Of a stretch of 64,000 bases of DNA, positions 1 to 11,000 are shown in pieces. Position 1 is the stretch's first letter. Every line of letters starts with the position of its first letter. Made by a program: the position numbers and the translations under genes. The stretch is from Orthonyx spaldingii (taxonomy: Eukaryota; Chordata; Aves; Passeriformes; Orthonychidae), in assembly GCA_013397795.1 (NCBI GenBank), contig VZTJ01000764.1, forward strand, positions 804,854 through 868,853, given 5' to 3'. The notes beneath the pieces were generated by a model, which was not told the DNA's origin, searched no databases, and saw nothing but the letters and a program-made list of their open reading frames with translations.

Positions 1-3000
1 GGCATTATTTGATCCATTTAATCTAGAATTGAAAAACTTTTTAAAAAACATATAAAACAAACAAAATTTTAAAATTACTCCAAATAAATAGCAGGTTTCC
101 TCCATGGCAAAGTCCCAAGCCCTGTTGGCCAAACCCTTCCAACCACACACACACACCCCTGGGTTTCAGATCCAAGTAAAACTCCACTCCCCTCCAGCCT
201 TATCTTGCCAATTTCAGAGCAGGAGGAAAACATCCAGAGGACTCCACCAGAGGCAGAGCATGGACACACACACAGCAGCATTCCCAGGGGCCTGCTCCAC
301 AGTTGGATTTTATTAAGGAATGCACACGCTCCTGTGCTCCAGTCAGAAATATTCAGGGGCTCCAGTGCATGAACAGTAACTCAATAACCACATTTCCTTG
401 TCTGTATCATAAAATAAACACAGTCTCCGAGATGGACTCCATGGATTTATGTCCTTTCAAAAGAATTTAGTAATTGGAGGGAGAAAAAATAAAAGCACTA
501 GTAAAGTGAACGGTTCAAAATGTGCAGTAAATAGTTTTGAAAGCAATGTTCTCATCTGGGAGTATTGCAACAGATGTTTATCATGAGCTACTGCAACAGT
601 TAATCTAACTCCCAGCCAGATTACCTCTTTGCCTTTGGAAACAGGCCTTTTTTCCATGGGCAGCTCACAGAAAACAAGGGGATGCGCCAGACCTGGCAAC
701 AAGCAGTTAACTGAATGAAGCAGGAGGAAAGGAAAAAAAAAAAGCCATAAAGCTCAACCAAATAAACTGATATCTGGCCCAAAAGACTTAGATGAACAGG
801 TGTATGTGTGGGTGGGATTGGAAGGAAAAAAATAAAGAAAAACATTTAAACAAAGCCTCCATTGACATTCTGGTCACTGAAGTGGGTACACACAAAATGA
901 GCCAAACAACATTTTTAAGCAATTCAGCAAATAATGGATTTTTTTTGTTTAATGGAGAAGGATAGGAAATATGATTATTGAACTTGGGTTTCAAAATGTG
1001 GTGGCAATAAGCCACAGTAACAACTCCGAGGTTGCTCTATTCGAAGATATTCTGAGGAAGAATGAAGAAAGAAAGGTACAAAACTACGTATGCAATCTGG
1101 TATTTACTCCTTAAAGATACAAATGCAAATCACAACTTAAAGCACCCTTATTTAAAGCCGAAATTACCATTTCTTAACGAATGCAAATCAGATCCCTGTT
1201 TACAACATTTCCTAAAGGCAAGTGAAGGGCTAGTAAGTCCATGCCCAGAGCCATTCTTCTGCTCCTGATTTCACAGGCATTTAAATTTGGAAAAACCTTG
1301 AGCATGTATGGGTCGTGTGAAAAGAGTGCGCAGTCCATCGCCTTTCACCATCCCAAAGACACTGAGCACGAGAGGTCAGTGCACCAACTTCTCAGTGCAC
1401 TCACCTGAGCATCACCTATGGCTCCCCCACCCCTGGGACCACACTGCACCCTGGCTGGCCCAGGATCCGTGGAAAACTGCTGGGAGGCAGAGGTGGTTTT
1501 GAGGATTTACAGCCTTGCACAGCTTACAAGGCTACCCACAACTTTCACATGAAGCCCACACCTTCCCCTTCGTATTCCCAGCTGTGGTAACACAAGAATA
1601 AGAGTCACAAATTCTGGAAACTTTGGTCTAAACTTCCTTCCTTACTGAAGAAAATCTCAGCTTGTTGGTTGTTTGGGATTTTTTAAACACAGAGAAAAAC
1701 AAATGCCAATCTGTCAAGTGTAAAAACGATGTAAAGAGATTTTGTTTCTCTAATTGCTCAGCAGAACAATAAATGAATGAAAAGCTCTAGGAAGTCCTTT
1801 CCACTCTGCAGTATTTCTGCTGGTAACGCAGAACAATTTTTCTTGGTATTTCTCCCAATAAACAAAAACAACAGCAAACATTACCAGCTCTTTTATATTT
1901 GATCAAGAGATTAATGTTATTTATTCAAGAAAATCTTCACAAATATTCCTTCCCTTCTAAAAAGACCAATGACCACAGAGCCACGTGTCAGCAGTACCTC
2001 TCCACTCTGCCCTTGGCCCCTTCCAGGCCACTGGAACAGCCACCCATTAGTCTGTCGACTAAAATATTACCATTTGCAGCTTGTCTTGTTAAGGTTTTTT
2101 CCACCATATATCAAAAGTCATAAGTGTCAAGGGAAAGGTTTTGTTTTCTAAATTTTTAGTATTCCAGAGAAATATACTGACATTGCATTCCGCAAGTCTT
2201 GCCAAGAACGTCTTTTGTGTTCACAGCTTCAATGTTGATGATAAATTTTGAACGCTAACAGTACAAAATTTGATTTAAATCAGAGCCTAAATCATAAATG
2301 TAAAAGTAATTTAAGCTAGTGAACTGGAAACCTTAATTTAAATAATCTCATTTTGCCAATATAGTTTTGCTATAGACCTATTTGCTTTCAATGGTTGTTA
2401 GTTCTCACTGAGAAGGTAAATAAACTACATGCATCTATTTATATGATTATGAAGCCTAATATATTCTACATCTTTTATTTTTACATTTTATTAAGTAGAA
2501 AATTTACTAGGCAATTATTTTTTTAACTATGATGCCTAAGTGCTTCAGAAATACTTAGTGAGTCCTAAAGCACCTTTTATAATGACTATTATCCCCATTT
2601 TATAGAAGGATAGCCCAAAGAAGACTCAATTAACTGGTCTGGGATCTTTCCTTCACCAGATTAAACTAGCTCTAAGGTAATATGATTGATCTCCACTATA
2701 ACAGCAACCTGTTACACATAATTTTTCACTCTGACCTAGCAATTATAATAATTTGCAATTATTGAATAAGAGATCAATTAGAAGCAAAGCTGCAGAAGAA
2801 GGCTGGACTAAATATCTGTACAAGAACCAGGAAGTTTAGCTGGATGGTTTCACCAAGACATGACACTTGGTACTATTTTTACTTCATCTTCTAAAACGCG
2901 GATGCAAAGGTAGCACAGGGCACAGTCTGCTGCTGCCTTCACACCACCACAGCTTGCTTGATGAACGACCTCAATTATTTTGCCCTGAATGACGGCAAAA

Positions 3001-6000
3001 ATAGCAGCGAGCACAGAGATCGCTTACACAGCCCAGGAGAACCGACACGCCAGACTTTCCAAGTTGTACAACCCCTAGTTTGTACTCATTTCTTAATACT
3101 GTGCCTCAAAATTTGCAGGGTGTCGTGCCAACAGCACTTAGTGTCAATGTTTCAGAACCATTTCCGCGTACTGAATATTGCCCATCCCGCCGTGCCAGGC
3201 TGAGGCCTTACACTGGCACAGTTTCTCTCCCGAGGGACAGCACTGGTCTGGAACACTTACTAGTCAAGATAGGCCATGTATGAAAAGTGCAAGAAGTAGT
3301 ACAGAATTATTTTTAACATTTTTCCACAGTCTGTCATCACTGTGCCCGTTTTTCATCGGTGTGAAAGGCTACTTGAGCCCCAAGGTGGCCCATGATGGAA
3401 AACTGCTCCTTTCCAAAGGCACCTCCTGATCTCTCCTCCCAAGGCAGCCCTTACCAAAGAGGAGCATCAGTGTCTCTCAGGCTACTTTATCCTCCTGTGA
3501 ACTTGCCTTTCCTACGATGCACAAAAAAATTTTAGCAGTTAGATATTAATGACCACCTCTGAGCTTAGTCAGGAGTGGCGAGAGGCAACCCCCACCACGT
3601 GGTGCAGGAAAATAAATCAGTAAAAGACACAGTGGTTCATGACAAGACACATTTCATAGGAGCAACCATATAAAATGCCAGCTCTTCCCCTCTGGTAAGA
3701 GGGTGATCACTACAAGGATGCAGAGCAGAAGGTTCTCAAGGAGACAATCCATTGCTTTGATGCTGCAACGTCCAGCTGGATTCACCCATCTCCCTGCAAG
3801 TCCTCATCTGCAACTTCAGGAAACAGACTGCTATTCCTTCCAAAATCAATTACAGTCCCGTGTGCCAGACCCCAAACCCCCACCCCACCAACGGGCCGCA
3901 CACACCACCTTTTCTGCCTACCCACAAGCACAGGAATTCGGGGGACGAGCAGGGACTGCAGGAGCCAGAGTGGGACGAGCCAGCTGCAGGTCAGGGACCT
4001 CGCTGTGCCTAAGCAAGGCCCTGCTAAAGTGAAACCAAAAGGTTTCCCACTCACAGTCACCAGCAGCATTTCCTGCCCAGGCTTCCCAAGGAGAAACACC
4101 AGTGAAATCCCAACACTGCCATGCTTTCCTGTCCACCAGGCAGGCTCCAGCCTTTCCTGCCCTGCCACGAGGCTCCAGGCAGGATGCTGAGGGTTTGGGA
4201 GAGCACCAGCCCCGAAAGGCAGATGTTGTGTAAATTGATATTTCATCAGAACAGTTAATTGTGACAAGAGGGCCATAAAAATCCTTGTACCGCTTAAATT
4301 ATTTCTCCACTTAGAGCAACTCTGCTACCAGGAAATGTTACACATTGCACTTTATACCCAACTGGCAGCACTCAGTGATAACATTACAGCTCTGTTAAAT
4401 AACAGATATAAAAATCACAGATCTTTAAAAACTACAAATTAATTTTTCTGCCGTCATTCAACATAACCATTTAAAAACAAACATGCCATGCAATTGTCAT
4501 TAAAAGTTTTCCAATCTAGCGCTGCATGTGTTTAAATATGAAAATTATACTTTTGAAATAAACATTGCTGCTATCAGGGAAAAGTGCCACCATAAGTCAC
4601 ATCGCTATTAGGCAGAAACTACCACCATGAAGACTCAGTAATCCCTCACATTTCACCAAGGAAATGTTCTCTCTCCATCCAACAAGGTCAAAAGAAAAAA
4701 AAGCAAACAAAAACCAGCTACAAAACAACTAGACAGCACCTGCTAAAACTTCCATTGTTTCAGACTCACAAGTAGGTAAAACAAGAAATTTAGAGACTGT
4801 TTTGTAATGAATGATTTATCCATACTACTGATGCCAAACCTCCCGTAATCGATGTTTAGCAAATTCATTTTATCTATGTTAATCCTCTTGTGCATACTGG
4901 AGTCTAACTGTTATCCAACTCACACAATTAGGAAAAAACATAACCCCAAAAAGCAACTGACAGGGTTTCACTTTTTCTAACCTGACCTTTTTTTATGTTC
5001 AATTATTCGGAAAAATATTTATTAAGCGTTTATCATCTATTTACACTTGGAAAAGATATTTTTTAGTAACATGCATCTCCTTTAGATATTAAGTCTACAC
5101 TTAGCAACATTTAGAGTAAGAAACAACAAGGTTTTCTCCAGCTCTATGGGGTCACAGGATCTCTACCGGGTACCAGAGAAGCAATCCAGTACTGTGCTAA
5201 AGGCAAAGCAAAGCCTTCAGATCTGCTCTCCCTCACCTGCCTGGGTGAGAAAACAAGCAGGAGGCGTGGAGGGTAATTCAGTTCTGCAGTGCTCACGTCA
5301 TCTTTCATATTTCTGTTACCGCCACAAGCAGGCAACGCCTGCCAGCCTGGCTGCAGTTTGTTTACACACTATTAGAAACCAGAATTTGCTACTTAGGCTA
5401 AAAAAGTCTCACTAGGTATCAAACAGACGTAGGCCTTATTTTGTCTGTTTTCTCAGGATGCTCTGAAAAAAGTTTATATAATGCATGAAAATTATGCATG
5501 CCATTATGTAACGAAATCAAAGTGCCATGAAATGTACACATGGGTATTTCTACTTTCAAACAGCAGTTACTGAACTGTAGCTGGCTTCATTTGAAAACAG
5601 ATCACTAGCATAAATAGCATTTATTTAATCATAATAATAATTATTTATATATAGCTATCTGAATTTCTCATCTACTCAAGTAATCACAACCACTTCATTG
5701 TAACACACTGATAAACTCAAGTTAAACTCCCCAGGTATCTCTCATTTCAGACGATTTGGGGAGATGATCACAGAACTGCAGGTGCGCAGTTTCTCCCGGG
5801 GAGATGACAAACCACCAGTGGTGCAACAGGTGCCGTTCCAATTCATCATCATTTTTCCTCAGCAAGGATCCCCCTGTCACGGTTCCTCTCAGCAGTCGGG
5901 ATGTTTGTGCACCCATGGGTGCACAGCCAGAGGATGAGAACACACAAGCCTGGGACAGGGCAGCTCCTCCGGCCACCTCCCACACCCCAGGGGAGCAGGG

Positions 6001-6990
6001 GCTGCTCCTGGCTTGGTAGGGCCAGATTGCAATTCTTCCATCACTCCATGTAAAAACCTGTATTGATTCTTACAGCTTCAGGCTAAGAACAAAAAAACGA
6101 AGTTTTTGGGCCTAGCAACAGACCTGGTCCCACAAGCATCCTTCTGCCTCTGCAATGCACAGCAAGGGGTTAATCACACACACAGGTGTAAATCACACAG
6201 ACTTCATCGACAGAACCACTGATTTTAATCCAAATTCTATATAACGCACCTTAAAGGTTCAGTGGTAATTTTACTTGAAGGACACGTTCAGGTACTGATT
6301 TCTGAATGGCCATAATCAGTTATGCCTATTCAAAATTTCCACTTTTCACACATGTCACAGAAATGGTCATGCAAATACACTACCGCTTCCAGCACCATCT
6401 CCAGCTGGGGATGCTCAGAGTGCATTTCAATTCCCAGCTAACTACTAGAGGGCACAGAAAACACAAAACCCAGTCCTAACTGCAGCCTTATGCAGAGAAA
6501 AATGCCACAGAGAAAAGTTGCAAAATCTGCCAGCAGATTTCTCTGTCTGAAAACACATCTCCATCAGAAATAACTTTTGCCATGAAAACCACCAGGAAAC
6601 TCAGAAGTTAAAAACGTGGATGTAGTTTTCATAAGATGCTATATATACAGAAGAAATGTAATAAATACAGTTGATTGTAAAACACCTCATGAAAAAGAGA
6701 GGAGATATGTTGCAAAATAACAGAGCTAAATTTGTCTCTGAAACATATAACAGATTTACAAGGCAAGATAAAAATGGAGAGTATTTAACTTCATATTTGT
6801 TATTTTAAACTCCAACCAAACAAAGTACGTTCAGATAACCGCACATAACCACACCGATTTACAATTAACTGAAGAGGAGTTATTTAATATTTGGCAAGTC
6901 CACAGAAATAACTTATGGGAAGAATTGCGGGTTTTCCGCTGGGATGTGACAACATCCCCCAGCCTTTCCCATTTACTTTCCGTAATTCCG
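1..6990. other. Non-coding region upstream of GPR78
   Basis: I see no supportable coding exon here on either strand. Open frames are short, lack conserved domain signatures and are not flanked by a consistent set of splice sites. Composition is mostly AT-rich, with GC-richer islets near 3750-4200 and 5730-6030. Several AATAAA-like hexamers occur on both strands, for example the TTTATT at 309-314 that reads as a poly(A) signal on the minus strand, but none can be tied to a gene. In human the neighbours on this side are TRMT44 and ACOX3, so a UTR of an upstream gene is possible but not shown. A perfect 20-bp palindrome lies at 5906-5925. Confidence 0.5.
5906..5925. repeat. Perfect 20-bp palindrome
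   Basis: The two 10-base arms (TGTGCACCCA and its reverse complement) meet with no spacer, centred on CCATGG, and contain two GTGCAC sites. It sits in a GC-richer islet about 1.5 kb upstream of GPR78. The symmetry is directly visible; any role as a dimeric factor site is only a guess. Confidence 0.85.
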
Positions 6991-7004
6991 CACACGCAAA
7001 ACAC

Positions 7005-7480
7005 AGTTTCCCCACCGGAGACCCCCGCAGCGCCAACTCCGCGCCGGCCAAGCTCACGGGGCGCAGCGCCGGGACGGGCGGCGGGGACCCCGCACCCGCA
7101 GCGCGGTCCCGGGGCACCCCCGGCGCCGGGAACGGCACAGCCCCGCCGGCATCCATCCCCTCGCCTTCCCGGAAAACTCCCGGCGCTGCCCCCGGCACAA
7201 AGAGCCGCATCCCCCGAGCCGCGGGCAGGATGCGGCCGGCGCTGCCCCCGGCGCTGCCCCCGGCCCCTGCCCCGCCGCCGGCACCATGCGCGGGCGGCCG
7301 CGTTGGGCGGCAGGCGAGGCTGCGGTGCCAGCGCGGGTGCCCCTTTCCTCCTGCCCTCGCCCGCTCCAGGCGACCCGCTGAGAGATGGACTTGGCAGGCG
7401 TGCTGCTGGCGCTGCTCCTCGTGCTGGTGCTGGTTGTCTCGCTGCTCTCCAACCTCCTGGTGCTGCTATGCTTCGTCTAC
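7005..7480 (+). promoter_or_regulatory. GPR78: CpG-rich promoter and 5' UTR region of GPR78
   Basis: GC and CpG density jump abruptly at about 7005, after several kilobases of AT-rich DNA. They stay high through the first coding exon, as expected of a CpG-island promoter. No TATA box is evident at a useful distance. GGCGCTGCCCCC-type units recur around 7180-7260. The transcription start cannot be placed from sequence alone. Two ATGs precede the receptor start, at 7230 and 7286, and are out of frame with it. Confidence 0.65.
7286..7381 (+). CDS. Candidate upstream ORF in the GPR78 leader (31 codons)
   Basis: An ATG in near-ideal initiation context (GCACCATGC) opens a 31-codon frame that stops with TGA at 7379-7381, three bases before the GPR78 ATG at 7385. 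The predicted peptide is rich in Arg, Ala and Pro and resembles nothing I know. If transcription starts upstream of 7286, this would act as a uORF limiting or re-timing initiation at the receptor start. If it starts downstream, the ORF is irrelevant. It is listed as a possible translational regulator and not as a gene with a known product. Confidence 0.3.
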   Translation: MRGRPRWAAGEAAVPARVPLSSCPRPLQATR

Positions 7481-8052
7481 AGTACGGAGATCCGCAAGCA
7501 GGTCGCCGGGGTTTTCCTGGTGAACTTATCCTTCTGCAACCTGCTTCTCACCGTTCTGAACATGCCTTTTACCCTGCTGGGCATCCTGAGGAACCAGCAA
7601 CCCCTCGGGGGCTGCGTCTGCAAGGCGGTGGGTTTCCTGGAAACTTTCCTGACTTCCAACACGATGCTGAGCATGGCAGCGCTCAGCATCGACAAATGGA
7701 TTGCCGTGGTGTTCCCCCTGAGCTACACCAGCAAGATGCGGTATAAGGACGCTGTGATACTGATGGGCTACTCGTGGCTCCACTCCCTCACGTTCCCCTT
7801 GGTATCCCTGTTTTACTCGTGGGTAGATTACAACAGCGTTTACGCCTCTTGCACCTTACACCTGAAGGAAGAGACGGAGCGGAGAAGGTTTACAGTGTTC
7901 ACCATTGTCTTTCACTCCACCAGTTTCATGCTGTCTCTGGTGATCCTGTGTTTCACCTATTTAAAGGTGTTGAAAGTCGCCCGGTTCCACTGCAAGCGGA
8001 TAGACATTATTACCATGCAGACTCTGGTTTTGCTGGTGGATATCCACCCCAG
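7385..8052 (+). CDS. GPR78: GPR78 coding exon 1 (TM1 to TM5 and start of ICL3)
   Basis: Encodes residues 1-222 plus two bases of codon 223. It covers TM1-TM5 and the KVARFHCKRID stretch shared by the GPR26/GPR78 pair, and ends in LVDIHP at a CAG|GTAATG donor. The split codon is completed to Ser by exon 2, giving the family motif HPSV. It contains the atypical D-K-W at the DRY position (AAA codon at 7694-7696). Confidence 0.93.
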
Positions 8053-11000
8053 GTAATGCGTGCGCGTTCGGATTCACAACCCTGGGTCACTCGCGGTGGT
8101 TACCCCGGGGCGGAATCGACATCCCGCCTGTCCAGCACCCCTTCCTGCCTGCCCCGGCCGCACTGCGAGCGCTTCTGCCTCTGGTTTCAGAGGCTGCTTG
8201 TAGTGCCAGCAACGGTGGCGTGTGCATTTGTAGCCTTCTCTGTTTAAGTGCTAATCGGGCTCTCCGGGTCATCCCACTTGCCTGAGCTCCCTTTAAGCGG
8301 GAGTCGCTGCTTTGGTGAGTGCGATCGTCCCGGAGCTCGGCGGGGCTGGGGTTACCCTCCTCTCCCTCGGGCTGCCTTCTTCTCCCCTGGGGGATTGCCT
8401 TCCTCTCCCCCGAGAGACTGCCCTCCTCTCTCGGGGCTGCCCTCCTCCCTCGGGGCTGCCCTTCCCCCGGTCCGGGCTGCCCTCCTCTCCCCGGGGGCTG
8501 CCTTCCTCTCCGCTTCCCTTCCCGGGCGCAGGGGCTCTCGGGCATGGAAAGGTCCTTCCCCTCTCCCTTGGGCTCACGTCTCACCTCCTCCCTTCTTGCC
8601 TTAACACCCTTGCTGCTCTTTTCCCTTCGTAGTGTGAAGCAGCGCTGTCTGAACGAGCAGAAACGGAGGAGGCAGCGGGCTACCAAGAAAATCAGTATTT
8701 TTATAGGGTCGTTCGTGATCTGTTTTGGTCCTTACATTATCACCAGGTTAGTATCCCCTGTCGGGGTGGGAGACTTTGCGGGACCAGGTTTTCCTGTGAT
8801 GCGCAGGTGCCCGGGGGTCCTACAGCTCATTTTGGGGAGCCAGAGCCAAAGAGACCCCCGGGGCCGGTTTTGAGGGGCAGAGCTCACACACACACGCACA
8901 CACTCACCCCCACACACCCACACACCCTGACACGCTGCTCCTGCCCGCACACCCAGCCCTAGGGCGCAGCCCCAGCAGGACCTGGCTCTCCTTCCCTCAT
9001 TGCAGCCAGGTTTGGGCGCCTCTGCCAAGAGCAAGTGGCTTTTAGGACAAGTACCAGGAATTAATTACATGCCAGTGGGAGATAAAAGCAGTTTAAAAGA
9101 CTTGCCACCCTTCTTTATTAGCACAACCTTAGCAATAGAGAGGAAATCAGATAGCCTTTCCTGATTAGCTTGTTTTTTTTTTTTTTTTTTTTAAAGGCGC
9201 AAGGCTAAGCTTGCTGCTATCAGAAGCTGAGTTGATATAATTTAAATTTGTCCAGGCTGATAATTTGTCAGATAAGATTTCTGTCTGGAAACATTAATGC
9301 CTGTAAATATATTGCTAATGGTGCAGCACAGACTTGTGATGAGCTGTAAAAGTTATCTCTGAGGAAAACCAATAGTTAGACTCCTAAAATGTATAGGAAA
9401 TACCATGTTCCTCAACTGGACAGAAGTATAGGCATCCATCCTGGTGGTTTGCACCTTTTTAAGTGTCCATGTATCGTTGTTGTTATGCTCTTGTGTACTC
9501 TTCATACCATAGATGATTATTATTTTTAAATTTTGCATAAACCAGTGAGATGGAAGTCCGTGTAACTATACTGAACTGCAGCACCCCAGGATTTAGCCTT
9601 TCATCTCTAAACTAAAATGGGCTACATCTTTCACATGTGATTTTTTAAAAATATTTCCCATTTCACAGTGTGTTCAAGACAGCCTTGAGGAGTGTTGAGT
9701 GGTGTAGAGAAAGGTGCACTGATGTGCAAAACACCCTGGTGAGGGCTTCTTCAGGGCTGTTACCAAGCTGCCCATGTCTGCAGCCACACCAGCTCACAGA
9801 AACTGAAGTTTTCTCATCTTACAGCTGAAGTGTTCTGATCTTACGCAGTCACACACATATTGGCCATTTGTGGTTGGTGTCACTGCCCTTTTCTGATAGG
9901 AGTAGAGGGTAGGTTAGGGCCAGTGCATTAAACAGGCAATGTGTTTTAATTTTTAAAGTGGCATTTATTTCAGTTCCCATTTACATGTTGAAAGGGATTC
10001 CTTCCTGATTGCCTGGATAACTACATCTTTTTTCTGCAGTTGAAAGGATTATTACAAATATTAACATTACATCACAGAGTTAAAAGGTTAATTTATCACT
10101 GTTCAGTACATTTTGAGACATTTTCTATTCACTTTTGCCATAATCAGGATGTAATTATGTCGAGCAAAGTGGATTTTGCCATCTTCTTTCCATCTGAACA
10201 TTAACGAGCTCAGCAAATTCCAAACGCGGACACATTTTTCAGGGTGGAGGTATTTCTCATAAACTTCTAAAATAAAAGTTACTTCCTTCTTCAGACCTTG
10301 CATTTGGCAAACGTGAGTTGGTGCATTTTCTATGTGTGACAAGCTGGTACCTACTGAATCACTCCAGGGAAGGCTGAGGGCTGGTTTATGGAAATGTGTG
10401 TCAAGGTACAGCTTCCATCTGTCACAGGGACTGAGCTGGTTCAGTTGCAGCAGAATGGGAAGTATTTGGGGAGGACACCCTAAAAGATGTCCTAAAGCCT
10501 AAAACGTTCTTTGTCCCAAAGACAAGACAATGCCAAGACAGCACTACATAAAAGGTGGTGATGGAGGTGAGGTTGGAGGACTTGTTGCTGTGCCTGTTTC
10601 TCCATTCTTCCCTCATTCTGATTTTTAGGGGGGTGGCACTGGAGCAATCTCTGGGGAGGCAATGTGAAATCCATCCATCCTCCCTGTTTTCGTGCTCTTG
10701 GCCTGGTGACTCAGTTGTGTTGTGAGCTCAGTATTTGCTCCTCACTTCAGAAATTTGAATGAGATTAGGATCATTAGCAATATATTCGTCTGTTCACTTA
10801 GAGACAACAGATGAATTTCATCTCTTTAGTAACAGCACTAAAACCAAGAAAATTATACTAATAAGCATTCAGATGGGTGTTTCTAAGTCTGACTTGTTTT
10901 GGCCAGACCCTTTATCTTGTTAAAATCTGTGTAATTTTTCTTCTATTGGCTTCAGTGCAATTAAGTTTGGATCCATAATGCCTTAACGGGAACATAGCAA

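Noticed and set aside
309..314. Minus-strand AATAAA that could end an upstream gene
   Set aside because: AATAAA hexamers are common in this AT-rich region on both strands and no coding sequence precedes this one in the window.
3703..4276. Open frames on both strands in a GC-richer islet
   Set aside because: No recognisable domain, no consistent exon boundaries, and frames overlap on opposite strands.
6915..7746. Long + strand open frames of 202 and 273 codons across the GPR78 5' region
   Set aside because: They are GC-rich shadow frames of the CpG island and of GPR78 exon 1 (Arg/Pro/Ala-rich, no domain). The 7385 frame carries the receptor sequence.
8087..8686. Minus-strand open frame of 199 codons opposite GPR78 intron 1
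   Set aside because: It is created by the GC-rich minisatellite (repetitive Gly/Arg/Glu/Pro) and has no splice or domain support.
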